DNA from: CADEFX01 sp963840425
GTDB taxonomy: Bacteria; Pseudomonadota; Alphaproteobacteria; Rhizobiales; Hyphomicrobiaceae
Assembly (NCBI GenBank): GCA_963840425.1
Contig: CAWIYZ010000002.1
Coordinates: 186,001 to 250,000 of the forward strand
Reading direction: 5' to 3'
Length of the DNA stretch: 64,000 bases
This document shows, piece after piece, positions 36,533 to 46,500 of the stretch (position 1 is its first letter; the number at the start of each line of letters is the position of its first letter). The position numbers and the translations under genes were made by a program. Under the pieces are notes generated by a model. The model did not search any database, had not been told where the DNA came from, and saw nothing but the letters and a program-made list of their open reading frames with translations.

Positions 36533-37210
36533 TTAGAATTTTTCCGGCACGTGCTCGCCCCTGTCGCCGTTGCCGGCGGCAGCGATGGCGGCGGTGACCG
36601 CCGGGATGATATCTTGCGCACGCTCGACCACCGTGTAGCGCACCTCGAGGCCCGGACGGATGAAGGCCTCCGTGCGCATGTGCGCGAGCAGCATGCGAAA
36701 CGGTTCCCAGAAGCCGGCGATGTTGGCGAGCACGATCGGCTTGTCGTGGCGGCCGAGCTGCGACCAGGTGAGCTGCTCGACCAGTTCCTCGAGGGTGCCG
36801 ATGCCGCCGGGCAGGGCCACGAACGCGTCGGACTTCTCGAACATGAGGCGTTTGCGCTCGTGCATGTCGTCGACGACGATCAGCTCTTGCACCTCGCGCA
36901 GCATGCGCTCCTTGAGCGAGAGGAAAGACGGAATGATGCCGGTGACGCGGCCGCCGTTGGCGAGCACCGTGCGCGCGGTTTCTCCCATCAGACCGAGGCT
37001 GCCGCCGCCGTAGACGAGACCGATGCCGGCGTCAGCCATGGACTTGCCGAGACTGCGGGCGGCGTCGACATAGGCCGGGTTACTGCCGTCTCCGGAACCG
37101 CAGTAGACGCAGATGGCCTGCGGCAGGGAACTCGAGATGGATGGTGCGGGCTCGCCGCTGGCCGGCTTCGCCCGGCTGCGTTTTGGTGTCCGAATGTTGT
37201 GTTTCTGCAT
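36533..37210 (-). CDS. LOG family (cytokinin riboside 5'-monophosphate phosphoribohydrolase-like) protein
   Basis: This 225-residue Rossmann-fold protein is of the LOG/TIGR00730 type. Landmarks are ICVYCGSGDGSNPAYVDAAR near residue 35, LVYGGGSLGLMG near 67, the catalytic pair in MHERKRLMFEKSDAFVALPG near 120, and PGGIGTLEEL. Family members split ribose 5-phosphate from nucleotides. The first 30 residues (HNIRTPKRSRAKPASGEPA) are a basic, disordered extension. The start is the ATG at 37210; the frame opens 24 codons further up without similarity. Confidence 0.9.
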   Translation of the reverse strand: MQKHNIRTPKRSRAKPASGEPAPSISSSLPQAICVYCGSGDGSNPAYVDAARSLGKSMADAGIGLVYGGGSLGLMGETARTVLANGGRVTGIIPSFLSLKERMLREVQELIVVDDMHERKRLMFEKSDAFVALPGGIGTLEELVEQLTWSQLGRHDKPIVLANIAGFWEPFRMLLAHMRTEAFIRPGLEVRYTVVERAQDIIPAVTAAIAAAGNGDRGEHVPEKF

Positions 37211-37513
37211 AGTCCTAGTGGGGTTTCTCCCGAATTGCCGGCCGAATATGCGCGGGTCCGGTCGCACCCTCGTGACATACATATGGGCCGCGGGGGAACC
37301 GAGTTAGATAGGATGTCTCGTGCCTGGTGGCCAGTGGGCAGGTGGTTCTTTTTTGCCACGCCTACGGATCCGTCTCCGCATTGGCACAGGGCTGCGTGAT
37401 GTTTAACGTCGGAGCGGACTTGCTGATGCATCGCAGCACGTCTGCGACCAAAGGGGGCCAAGACCTTTCAAATTCGGATGTGCTGTCCAGCCTGCTGCAG
37501 GAGGCGCGTGCTC
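37211..37513. other. 303-base divergent promoter region, nothing else seen
   Basis: The stretch lies between the LOG gene (minus) and the LysM gene (plus). I see no open frame with protein-like composition, no hairpin with a T-run and no repeat. The last 16 bases hold the AGGAGG ribosome site of the LysM gene. Confidence 0.5.
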
Positions 37514-39163
37514 ATGAGGACAGTGAAGTTCGTTGCGGTGGTGGGACTGGTGGGCGCTCTCACCATCGTGCCGGGTGGCGGAGCTTGGCCACCGAATCTG
37601 GGGCTGCCCGGCCTGGGCTGGGCGCAGGACGTGCGCAAGCGCGCGGAGGATCTGGCCAAGGGCGCCACCGAGCGCTTCGACGAGCTGGTCGGCGGCAAGG
37701 GCAAGAATGGGCAGGACGGGTCGGCGTCCGGTGGCAGGCCGAATGACAGCCTGGCCGAGCAGGTCTACGCCTGGGTTTCGGGATCGGGCCGTCATTACCA
37801 GGACTTGGTGCGCCGGATGGCAGAGCCGGTACGGCTCAACCCGGTGGAGGATGCGGCCCGCCGAATGGCCGCTGCGCAAAGGCGCGTGGGCACAACAGGC
37901 GCAGACGCGGATGTGTCGCGGCCAATGGTGGTGGCCGACGCCGGCCTGATCGAGCAGGGCGTGGGATGGGTGCACCGCTCCAGCCGCGACTATCAGGAGA
38001 TGATGCGCCGGCTATCGGTGCCCGCCGAGCCGTCGGGCGTCATCGGTGCCAGCAAGCCGGCGCCTGACAAGGCGGCCGAGGATGCGCGCAGGTCTACCGA
38101 GGCTAAGAAGGCGGAAGACGAAGCGCGTCGCGTCGCCGAAGCAAAAAAGGCCGAGGAGGCCAAGCGGGCAGAAGAGGCGCGCAGGGTTGCCGAGGCCAAG
38201 AAAGCCGCGGACGCCAAGAAAGCTGAGGATGATGCGCGACGCGTAGCGGAAGCGAAGAAAGCCGAGGAAGCCAAGCAGGCCGAAGAGGTACGCAGAACAG
38301 CAGAAGCCAAGACGGCAGCAGACGCCAAGAAGGCGGAGGATGATGCGCGGCGTGTAGCCGAGGCGAAAAAGGCTGAGGAAGCTAAGCAGGCAGAAGAGGT
38401 GCGCAGAGCCGCCGCAGCCAAGAAGGCTGAAGACGATGCGCGACGCGTAGCGGAAGCGAAGAAAGCCGAGGAGGCGAAGCAAGCCGAAGTGGTCCGCAAG
38501 GCCGCCGAGGCCAAGAAAGCGGAAGATGACGCGCGTCGCGTTGCCGAGGCGAAAAAGGTCGAGGAAGCTAAGCAGGCGGAAGAGGCGCGCAGGGCTGCTG
38601 AAGCCAAGAGAGTAGCGGATGCCAAAATGGCGGAGGATGACGCGCGACGCGTCGCCCAAGCCAAGAAGGCCGAGGACGATGCTCGCCGTATGGCAGAAAC
38701 AAAAAAGGTTGAGGAAGCCAAGCCGGCGGCCGCCAAGCAGATCAGGGAAGGGCAGCGCGCAATGCCCAGCGGCAACGCCGCACCGGCACGCAAGGCCTCC
38801 GAGACCAAAGGCGCGCGCAAGGCGCGCGAGGAGAGGCTCGCCGGGGCAAAACGCAAGAAGAGGGTGGCGCGCATGGCGGCTGAGGAGCGGCGCAGATATG
38901 CTTGGCGCGAGCCGCGCGGCGACCGGCGCAGCAAAGCACAGCGTGCACGGGATTGCCGGTTCGCGGGCAGCAACGCTGCTCTGCCAGGTTGGTATGTTGT
39001 GAGGAAGGGCGACACGCTGTGGAAGATCGCCTCGCGGCACTACCACAAGGGCCGGCTGTATCGCCTGATCTACGAGGCAAACACCGGACGCATCGACCAT
39101 CCGACCCGCATTTATCCCTGCCAGCGGCTCTACATTCCGAGGGTGAACTGGCGGCGACGGTGA
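37514..39163 (+). CDS. exported LysM-domain protein with a long Ala/Lys/Glu repeat region
   Basis: The ATG at 37514, ten bases after AGGAGG, begins a 549-residue protein. It has a signal peptide (VKFVAVVGLVGALTIVPGGG), a helical N-domain, and about 200 residues of tandem Ala-Lys-Glu-Arg repeats (about 202-405). A basic region follows, then a C-terminal LysM domain (WYVVRKGDTLWKIASRHYHK...YEANTGRIDHPTRIYPCQRL). LysM binds peptidoglycan. The repeats predict a long single helix or coiled coil like the periplasm-spanning middle of TolA. The protein could therefore tether the cell wall to something in the inner membrane or periplasm. No partner is encoded nearby. Confidence 0.85.
   Translation: MRTVKFVAVVGLVGALTIVPGGGAWPPNLGLPGLGWAQDVRKRAEDLAKGATERFDELVGGKGKNGQDGSASGGRPNDSLAEQVYAWVSGSGRHYQDLVRRMAEPVRLNPVEDAARRMAAAQRRVGTTGADADVSRPMVVADAGLIEQGVGWVHRSSRDYQEMMRRLSVPAEPSGVIGASKPAPDKAAEDARRSTEAKKAEDEARRVAEAKKAEEAKRAEEARRVAEAKKAADAKKAEDDARRVAEAKKAEEAKQAEEVRRTAEAKTAADAKKAEDDARRVAEAKKAEEAKQAEEVRRAAAAKKAEDDARRVAEAKKAEEAKQAEVVRKAAEAKKAEDDARRVAEAKKVEEAKQAEEARRAAEAKRVADAKMAEDDARRVAQAKKAEDDARRMAETKKVEEAKPAAAKQIREGQRAMPSGNAAPARKASETKGARKAREERLAGAKRKKRVARMAAEERRRYAWREPRGDRRSKAQRARDCRFAGSNAALPGWYVVRKGDTLWKIASRHYHKGRLYRLIYEANTGRIDHPTRIYPCQRLYIPRVNWRRR
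38117..38728 (+). repeat. coding tandem repeat, units of 31 or 37 codons
   Basis: Within the LysM gene the peptide D-D-A-R-R-V-A-E-A-K-K-A-E-E-A-K-Q-A-E recurs at 38117, 38228 and 38339, with later 31- and 37-codon units and shorter ones to 38728. The two unit sizes differ by a six-residue A-D-A-K-K-A insert. Synonymous differences between units show the array is old rather than freshly expanded. Confidence 0.85.
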
Positions 39164-39242
39164 ACGTCGTCACGTTGTTGCGTGTGCGAAGGCTAGGCGC
39201 GGGCGTCGACAAGGTGGGCGGTGCGCTCTAAACGCATGTGAC

Positions 39243-41247
39243 ATGCAGCTTTTCAGCCAGGACACGCGCCGCAGCCTGCGCGCCGCGCTCATCGAACGAA
39301 TGAAGCCCGGGCCCGAGCGTCTGCGCGCGCTGAAGGCGCTGGCGCCCTATATCTGGCCGCACGACCGGCCCGACCTGCAACGCACGGTGGCGCTCTCGCT
39401 CGCGTTGATGCTCGTCGCCAAGGTAGTCACGGTCCTGATGCCCTACACGTTCAAGTGGGCGACGGACGCCCTGGTGGCTGCGAGCAGCGGCCAGCTTGCG
39501 TCAGGCGCCGCGGTGCCGTGGCTGATCGGTGCTCCCGTGCTGGCGACGCTGCTCTACGGCGCCGCGCGCATCGCCATGACCGCGCTGGCGCAAGTACGGG
39601 AGGGAATGTTCGCAAAGGTGGCCATGAACGCCGTGCGCAAGCTGGCGCTGGCTACCTTCGAGCACATGCACCGACTGTCGCTGCGTTTCCATCTCGAGAG
39701 GAAGACGGGCGGGCTGACGCGTGTGCTCGAGCGCGGCCGTGTCGGTATCGAGAACATCACGCGTGTGACGCTGATGACGCTGGTGCCGACCATCGTCGAG
39801 TTCGTGCTGGTGCTGGTGGTGCTCGCGATCGAGTTCGACTGGCGCTATGTGATCATCGTATCGCTGATGGTGGCGCTGTATCTGTTGTTCACAGCGCAAG
39901 CGACGGAATGGCGGGTGCGCATCCGCCGCGACATGAACGAGAGCGACACCGACGCCAACACCAAGGCCGTGGACAGCCTGCTCAACTACGAGACGGTGAA
40001 GTATTTCGGCGCCGAGGAGCGCGAGGCGCAGCGCTACGACCGGTCGATGGCGCAGTTCGAGAGGGCGAGCATCAAGACCTACACCTCGCTGGCTGTGCTC
40101 AACACCGGGCAGGCGGTGGTGTTCACGCTGGCGCTGACGGCGTGCATGGTCATGGCGGCGCTGGACGTCGTGCGCGGGCACGACACGGTCGGCCAATTCA
40201 TCATGGTCAATGCCCTGATGCTGCAGCTCTTCATTCCGCTGAATTTCATGGGTTTCGTCTACCGCGAGATCAAGCAGGGCATCACCGACATCGAGCGCAT
40301 GATGGACGTGCTCGAGCTCAACCCGGAGGTGCCTGACCGGTCCGATGCGCAAGAGCTGCGCGTCAGTGGGGGCAGCGTGCGCTTCGAGGGTGTGCGCTTC
40401 CACTATGAGCCGCAGCGGCCGATCCTGGAATCTCTGTCGTTCGAGGCGCCCGCGGGCAAGATGGTGGCCGTGGTCGGGCCGTCGGGAGCGGGCAAGTCGA
40501 CCATCAGCCGTATCCTGTTGCGTTTCTATGATGTGGCCGGCGGGCGCGTGACGATCGATGGACAGGACATCCGCGACGTAACGCAGAAGAGCCTCCGTGC
40601 GGCCATCGGCGTGGTGCCGCAGGACACTGTGCTGTTCAACGACACCATCTTCTACAACATCCGCTATGGCCGTGCCGGCGCTACGGACGAAGAGGTGTAT
40701 GAGGCCGCACGCATGGCGCAGATCGACACGTTCATCCGTGCGTTGCCGCAAGGTTACGACACCATGGTGGGCGAGCGGGGCTTGAAGCTCTCGGGCGGCG
40801 AGAAGCAGCGCGTGGCAATCGCACGCACGATCCTCAAAGGCCCGCCCATCCTGATGCTGGACGAGGCGACGAGCGCGCTCGACAGCCACACGGAGAAGGA
40901 GATCCAAGACGCCCTGGACGGGATCGCACAGAACCGCACCACCATTGTCATTGCGCACAGGCTCTCGACCATCGTACATGCCGACAACATTCTGGTGCTC
41001 GACAAAGGCCAGCTGATCGAGCAGGGAACGCACGCAGAGCTGATGGTGAAAGGCGGTCTCTACGCCTCGCTGTGGAACAGGCAGCGGCAAGCCGAGAAGG
41101 CGCGCGAGGAGCTGGCCGCAGCGCTGGAGCAGGAAAAGCGAACTCGAAGGCGAGAAGATTCGCGACGGCCGTGTCGCGGTGGAGGTGGAGCCGGCATCCA
41201 CGGGACCGGGGCCCTTGTCCTCGGCAACGGAAACTTCGGCTGCGTAG
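39243..41247 (+). CDS. Atm1-type ABC exporter (membrane-ATPase fusion), one frameshift near the end
   Basis: This half-transporter has five to six membrane segments (about 50-340) and an ATPase domain. Walker A is GPSGAGKST at 412-420, the signature LSGGEKQRVAIARTIL is near 520, and Walker B is LMLDEATSALD. The NTKAVDSLLNYETVKYFGAEE stretch near 240-259 is the Atm1/HMT1 hallmark; those export glutathione-linked sulfur or metal conjugates. The literal frame runs to 41306. Removing one A from the AAAA at 41134-41137 gives a smoother tail (SELEGEKIRDGRVAVEVEPA) and a TAG at 41245. That TAG is the first codon of the dispersed element, so the literal extension reads repeat DNA. Confidence 0.9.
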
Positions 41248-41393
41248 AGCAGGGTCGATTCGGATTGACTCACTTTTCCAATCGAGACCTCTCAGCCGAA
41301 GCGTGAATCCTGCTCTACACATTAAGGTGTAGAGTGCGATTCACGTCTCACATGGAAGCGGAAGTGCTTCCATGTGAGACGATCGCGCTCTAG
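41245..41393. repeat. dispersed three-hairpin element, copy 2
   Basis: This is the best-preserved copy. The outer pair is AGCAGGGTCGATTCGG with CCGAAGCGTGAATCCTGCT. Next is a perfect CTCTACAC/GTGTAGAG (41313-41334), then a perfect 15-bp GTCTCACATGGAAGC/GCTTCCATGTGAGAC (41345-41380). The ends are TAGAGC and GCTCTA, a six-base terminal inverted repeat. It follows the ABC exporter directly and supplies its stop. Confidence 0.88.
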
Positions 41394-41419
41394 GCAGCAC
41401 GCGGGCAGCATGAGGCGCG

Positions 41420-42061
41420 ATGCAGGAGTTTCTGCGTAGATTGCGAGTGAGAGCAGCTATCGCCGCGCGCAAGGCGAGCCCATGGCTGCACGCATCCTGG
41501 CGTGCCCTGGCTTTCGTGCTGCGTCGCGCCGCCGAAGTCCTGCTCGCGCTCATCGTTCTGTTCGAGGAATGGGGCTGGCGGCCGCTGGCCGCTCTCCTGG
41601 CTCGGCTTGGGCGTTGGCGCCCCTGGGCCATCGTGGAGAATGCTATCGCCGGCCTGCCGCCTTATGCAGCATTGGTCGTGTTCGCATTGCCGACGGCGCT
41701 CTTCTTTCCACTGAAGCTGCTGGCGTTCTATCTAATCGCCAACGGCCAGGCGGTGCTGGCGGCGATCGTATTTGCTTTGGCCAAGGTATTCGGCACCGCG
41801 CTGCTGGCGCGCATCTTCCAGCTCACGCAGCCGGCGCTGATGCGGATCGCGTGGTTCGCCTGGGGCTACAACCTGTTCGTGCCGTGGCGGGATGCGGTGT
41901 TCGCGAAGATTCGTGCCACCTGGGCGTGGCGCTACGGCCGCATCGTCAAGGCGCGCGTGAAGAAGACAGCCGCCGCGGCATGGGTACGCCTGAAGCCCGG
42001 CATCATTGCCATCGTCGAGGATGTCCGGCGACGAGCGCGCGCATTCCTCGGGCAGGCTTAG
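41420..42061 (+). CDS. basic membrane protein of unknown function
   Basis: This 213-residue protein has a strongly basic N-terminus (LRRLRVRAAIAARK), hydrophobic segments at about 40-55, 80-105 and 108-125, and a basic C-terminal helix (RIVKARVKKTAAAAWVRLK). Tryptophans cluster at membrane edges (EEWGWRP, FAWGYNLFVPW). I do not recognise the family, though similar proteins are seen in Bradyrhizobium relatives. The start at 41420 lies just after the repeat element, so its promoter would be inside or across the element. Confidence 0.65.
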   Translation: MQEFLRRLRVRAAIAARKASPWLHASWRALAFVLRRAAEVLLALIVLFEEWGWRPLAALLARLGRWRPWAIVENAIAGLPPYAALVVFALPTALFFPLKLLAFYLIANGQAVLAAIVFALAKVFGTALLARIFQLTQPALMRIAWFAWGYNLFVPWRDAVFAKIRATWAWRYGRIVKARVKKTAAAAWVRLKPGIIAIVEDVRRRARAFLGQA

Positions 42062-42126
42062 CTGCGCGAAGCGGTTGCCACGCACCCGAATGCTCTCCTA
42101 CGATCACAATCACACAGGAGGCCGGG

Positions 42127-43086
42127 ATGAAATTCGGACTGAGTACGCTGACGAGGGGCGTCTTTACGACGCGCGAAGCCTACATGGCCGTCGCCAAGGC
42201 TGCCGAGCGGGCGGGCTTCGACTTTCTGTCGGTCAGCGATCACCTGATCGTGCCGGCGAAGTTGAAAACGCGCTACCCGTACCGGAGCGACGGCGCCTTC
42301 ACCGCGACCGAGGAGGGGCATTGCTTCGATCAGCTCGCCACCATCGCGTTCCTCGCCGGCTGCACCGAGCGCCTGCGGCTGCTGACCTCCGTCATGGTGG
42401 TTCCTCACCGCCCCGCGATGCTGACGGCCAAGATGCTCTCGACTATCGATGTGCTCTCCAACGGGCGGCTGATCTTCGGCGCCGGCGCGGGCTGGATGAA
42501 GGAGGAGTTCGCGCTGTTGGATGCACCTTTCGAGGAGCGCGGCCGCGTCACCGATGAGTTCCTCGCGGCCTTCCGCGAGCTGTGGACCAAAGACGAGCCC
42601 GCCTACAGCGGCAAGCACCTCAGCTTCTCCGATCTGCTGTTCTACCCCAAGCCCCTGCAGAAGCCGTATCCGCCGATCTGGATCGGTGGCGAGAGCGGAC
42701 CGGCACTGCGCCGCACGATCGAGTTTGCCGACGCCTGGTATCCGGGGAACAACAGCCAGACCAAGCCGCTCGATACGCCTGCGCGTCTTGCCACGGGCAT
42801 TGCGCATGTACGGAGCGCGTGCGAGGCGGCAGGGCGCGATCCGGCGAGCCTGGAGGTGGCGTTGCTGGTGCAGGACTATTTCGAATGGGGCGACTACAAG
42901 ACCCAGGACGGCTCTGCGCGGCGCATGTTCACCGGCAGCTCGGCGCAAATGCAGGAAGATGCGCGCGCGATCGAGGATGTCGGCGTGCAGCATGTGGCGG
43001 TGCGGCTCGGCGGTGCAACGGCGACGGAGTCGGTCGAGCGTATCGAGCGTTTCGGTGCGGAGGTGATCGTCAAGATGCGGGGATGA
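42127..43086 (+). CDS. LLM-class flavin-dependent oxidoreductase (F420-type family)
   Basis: This 319-residue luciferase-like barrel starts MKFGLSTLTRGVFTTREAYM, with AGGAGG just before the ATG at 42127. It shows FDFLSVSDHLIVPA near 35, LRLLTSVMVVPHRPAMLTAKM near 83, GRLIFGAGAGWMKEEF near 115 and PIWIGGESGPALRRTIEFAD near 190. This is the TIGR03619-like subfamily. Cofactor and substrate (FMN or F420, possibly an aldehyde, sulfonate or nitrile) cannot be told from sequence. Confidence 0.9.
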   Translation: MKFGLSTLTRGVFTTREAYMAVAKAAERAGFDFLSVSDHLIVPAKLKTRYPYRSDGAFTATEEGHCFDQLATIAFLAGCTERLRLLTSVMVVPHRPAMLTAKMLSTIDVLSNGRLIFGAGAGWMKEEFALLDAPFEERGRVTDEFLAAFRELWTKDEPAYSGKHLSFSDLLFYPKPLQKPYPPIWIGGESGPALRRTIEFADAWYPGNNSQTKPLDTPARLATGIAHVRSACEAAGRDPASLEVALLVQDYFEWGDYKTQDGSARRMFTGSSAQMQEDARAIEDVGVQHVAVRLGGATATESVERIERFGAEVIVKMRG

Positions 43087-43111
43087 GGTGTTGCCGCGAG
43101 CAAAGTCTGTC

Positions 43112-43217
43112 CCTTCTCCCCGTTCTTATGGGGAGAAGGTTAGGATGAGGGGCAGCTACAAACTCTGAGCATGTGTCTGCCCTCACCCCGACCCTCTCCC
43201 CGCTTGCGGGGAGAGGG
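43112..43217. repeat. pair of intergenic palindromic repeats
   Basis: Hairpin 1 is CCTTCTCCCC (43112) with GGGGAGAAGG (43130). Hairpin 2 is CCCTCTCCCCGC (43192) with GCGGGGAGAGGG (43206), loop TT. With CCCTCACCCCGACCC between them they are copies, in opposite orientation, of the 'CCCTCTCCCC' dispersed repeat widespread in proteobacteria. They separate two convergent genes and could act as a two-way terminator. Confidence 0.8.
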
Positions 43218-43222
43218 GGAGA

Positions 43223-43528
43223 TCAGTGCGTCCAGGAGCCGATGCGGCCGAACTTGAAGTTGTCGGCGTAGGCCTTGCGGATGTGCTTGCGCGGCGATGG
43301 CTCCAGCACGCGATAGGGAATGCCGTTGCGCTCGGCGTAGGCGATGGCCTCTTCCTTGGTCTCGAACTCGAGGCGGATCTGCGATTTCATGTCGTCGGAG
43401 CTGGTCCAGCCCATCAGCGGCTCGACGGCGCGCGGGGCCTCGGGCTCGTACTCCAGCAGCCAGTCCTTGGTCTGGGCAAAGCCGGATTGCATCGCCGTTT
43501 TCGCCGGCTTGAAGATGCGCGCTGTCAT
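43223..43528 (-). CDS. NDUFS4-like (18 kDa/AQDQ) subunit of respiratory Complex I
   Basis: This 101-residue protein matches the 'ETC complex I subunit' family, the alphaproteobacterial form of mitochondrial NDUFS4. It starts TARIFKPAKTAMQSG and contains WLLEYEPEAPRAVEPLMGW, MKSQIRLEFETKEEAIAYAE and the C-terminal NFKFGRIGSWTH. Its presence is a strong mark of alphaproteobacteria. It is distant from any nuo operon, as is usual. Confidence 0.95.
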   Translation of the reverse strand: MTARIFKPAKTAMQSGFAQTKDWLLEYEPEAPRAVEPLMGWTSSDDMKSQIRLEFETKEEAIAYAERNGIPYRVLEPSPRKHIRKAYADNFKFGRIGSWTH

Positions 43529-43593
43529 CGACGAATCCCGATTTCATCTCGCCACGCCGGAGTTCTAGTTGGCGGCGGCGACGTTGGCAACGC

Positions 43594-46500
43594 CTACTCA
43601 GCCGGCTGAGGCTCGGTGCCGGCGGCCGGCGCGGCGTGGTGCTCACGGGCGACATAGGTGTAGACGGCAGGCGTCACGAACAGCGTGAAGATCGTACCAA
43701 TGGTCATGCCGGCGGCGATGACGAGGCCGATGGAGAAACGGCTGGCGGCACCGGCGCCGCTGGCGATGAGCAGTGGTACCATGCCCACAACCATGGCGGC
43801 AGTGGTCATCAGGATCGGCCGCAGGCGGATCGCTGCGGCCCGCTCGATGGCGGCTCGGCGATCGAGGCCTTCCTTCTCCTGCAGGTGATTGGCGTAATCC
43901 ACCATCAGGATGCCGTGCTTGGAGATGAGACCGATCAGCGTGACTAGGCCTACCTGGGTGTAGATGTTGATGGTGGCGAGGCCGAGGTTGATCGGGATCA
44001 GCGCGCCGAAAATGGCGGTCGGCAGCGCGATCAGAATGATGAGCGGGTCGCGGAAGCTCTCGTACTGTGCGGCGAGCACCAGATAGATGATGATGAGCGC
44101 GAAGACGAAGGTGATGACCAGCGTGCCGCCTTCTTGCACGTATTGCCGGCTCTCGCCCTGGAAGTCGTAGGAAAAGCCTTCGGGTAGTTTCTGGCTGGCG
44201 GTCGACTTCAGAAAGTCAACGGCCTCGCCGATGGTGCGCCCCGGAAACGGCACGCCCTGCAATGTTGCGGAGTTGAGCTGCTGGAAGCTGGTCAGTGCAT
44301 TGGGCTGCACCGAGTGTCCGATCGTGGCGACGCTCGACAGGGGCACCAAAGCGCCCGCGCTCGTGCGCACCTGATAGCGCTTGAGCCAATCCTCGGTCAG
44401 ACGATACTCGCGCGGCACTTGCGGGATGACCTGATAGCTGCGTCCGTAGAGATTGAAACGGTTGACGTAGTTGCCGCCGAGCAGCGTCGCCAGCGAGCCG
44501 CCGATATCCGACATCTTGACGCCCAGGCGGTTGGCCTTGTCGTGATCGATCTTCAGCTCCACTTGCGGGGTCTGAAACTTCAAGTCCGTGTCCGTGAAGA
44601 TGAACATGCCGCTCTTGGCCGCTTCCGCCTGGAGCTCGACCAGCACCTGCGCGAGCTGCTGATAGTCAGCCGTCGTCTGCACCACGAACTGCACCGGCGG
44701 TCCCCCGCCGGCGGCGCCCGGCAGGGACGGTAGCGGGAACGAGATCGCCAAGCCGCCGGCGATGCCGCCGACTTTTGGCTGCAGGCTTTCCAATATCTGC
44801 TTCTGAGTGCGCTCGCGCTCCTCCCAGGGCTTGAACAGGATGCCCGCGATCGCCATGCGCACATCGCCGTTCATGCCGTTGATCAGGAACACGTGCTCCT
44901 TCTCCGGCACCGTATCGAAGACCTTGTTGAGCTCTCCGGTGACCTGCTCGAGGTAGTCGAGGTTCGCTGTTTGCGGCGCCTTGACGATGTTGAAAAGGAT
45001 GCCCTGGTCCTCCTCGGGTGCCAGCTCTTTCTGGCTGGTGGTGTACAGAATCCCGACGGCAACGTTGACGCCGCACAGGATCAGCAGAGTCACGGGCCGG
45101 GCGTCGAGGGTGCGATGGAGGCGGTGCTCGTAGCGGCGGCGAAGGCCGTCGAACGCGCGATCGAGAAAGCGGCCGAACCGGCTGCTCGCCTGGTGGGGCT
45201 TCAGCAGCTTGGATGCCATCATCGGTGACAATGTCAGTGCGATGATGCCGGACACGATCACAGCGCCGGCCAGCGTGAAGGCGAATTCGCGAAAGAGCGC
45301 CCCGGTCAGGCCAGAGACGAAGCCGATGGGCGCGTAGACGGCAGCGAGCGTGATCGTCATCGAGATGACGGGCACGGCAATCTCGCGCGCGCCGACGAGC
45401 GCGGCCTCAGTGGGTGGCGTACCTTCCTCGATGTGGCGATGGATATTTTCGACCACCACGATGGCATCATCGACGACGAGGCCGATGGCGAGCACGAGGG
45501 CGAGCAGGGTCAGCAGATTGATGGAGTAGCCGAGCGCCAGTAGCGCGAACATCACGCCGATGAGCGACAACGGGATGGTGACAATCGGGATCAAGGTCGA
45601 GCGCAAGTTGCCCAGGAACAGGAAGATGACCGCGACCACGATCAGGGCCGCTTCCAGCAGCGTTGCCTGCACCTCGCGGATGGACGCATCGATGAACTTG
45701 GTGGCGTCGTAGGCGATGGCAGCCTCGATGCCTGTCGGCAGCTGCCGCTCGATATCCGGAAAGGCCTTGCGGACGTTGCCGATGACGGTCAGAGGGTTCG
45801 ATGTGGGGGTGGTGTAGACGCCGACGAAAACCGCCTTGAGGCCGTCGAAGACGGACGATGAGTCGGCATTCTCGGCCCCAAGCTCGATGGTGGCCAAGTC
45901 GCTGAGGCGGACCAGCGCGTCGCCGCGCGTCGCCACCACCAGCTTGCCGAATTCGGCAGGATCGTTGAGCGCCGTCTCGGCGTTGATGGTGGTCTGGACA
46001 AAGTCGCCCTTCACCTGGCCGGCGGCGCTCGTGAAGTTGTTGGCGGCAAGCGCATTGCGCACGTCCAGCGGTGTGACACCCAGGGCTGCCATCTTGTCCG
46101 GATTGAGCCAGATGCGCATGGCGAACGTCTGTCCGCCGAGAATCTGCGCGTTGGCGACGCCGTCGATCGTCTGCAGGCGCGGCTGTACGACGCGCGTGAG
46201 GTAATCGGTGATCTGCGAGGCCGATATCACCTTGCTGTTGAACGACAGATACATGAGCGCGTAGGGCTCACCGGTCTGCTTGATGACGATCGGGTCCTGG
46301 GCCTCGGCAGGCAGCACGCTCTTGACCTGCTGGATCTTGGACAACACGTCGGCCACGGCGCGATCGGGATCGGCATCGAGGCGCAGGTTGAGGGTGACCA
46401 GGCTCGTGTTCTGCTGCGAGGACGATGTCAGCGTGTCGATGCCCTCGGCGCTGGACACCGCCTGCTGGATCGGCGTGGTGATGAAGCCTTTGATGAGATC

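Noticed and set aside
38117..38728. Tandem repeat considered as a CRISPR array
   Set aside because: The repeats are in frame, encode Ala/Lys/Glu peptide units inside a signal-peptide/LysM gene, and have no unique spacers. No cas genes are near.
35852..41393. The repeated three-hairpin elements considered as ends of a composite transposon carrying the genes between them
   Set aside because: The two copies are in the same orientation, no transposase lies between, and the intervening genes look native. A dispersed repeat explains them better.
43112..43217. CCCTCTCCCC hairpins considered as a new regulatory element
   Set aside because: They match a very common proteobacterial intergenic repeat and lie between convergent genes, so a generic repeat/terminator role suffices.
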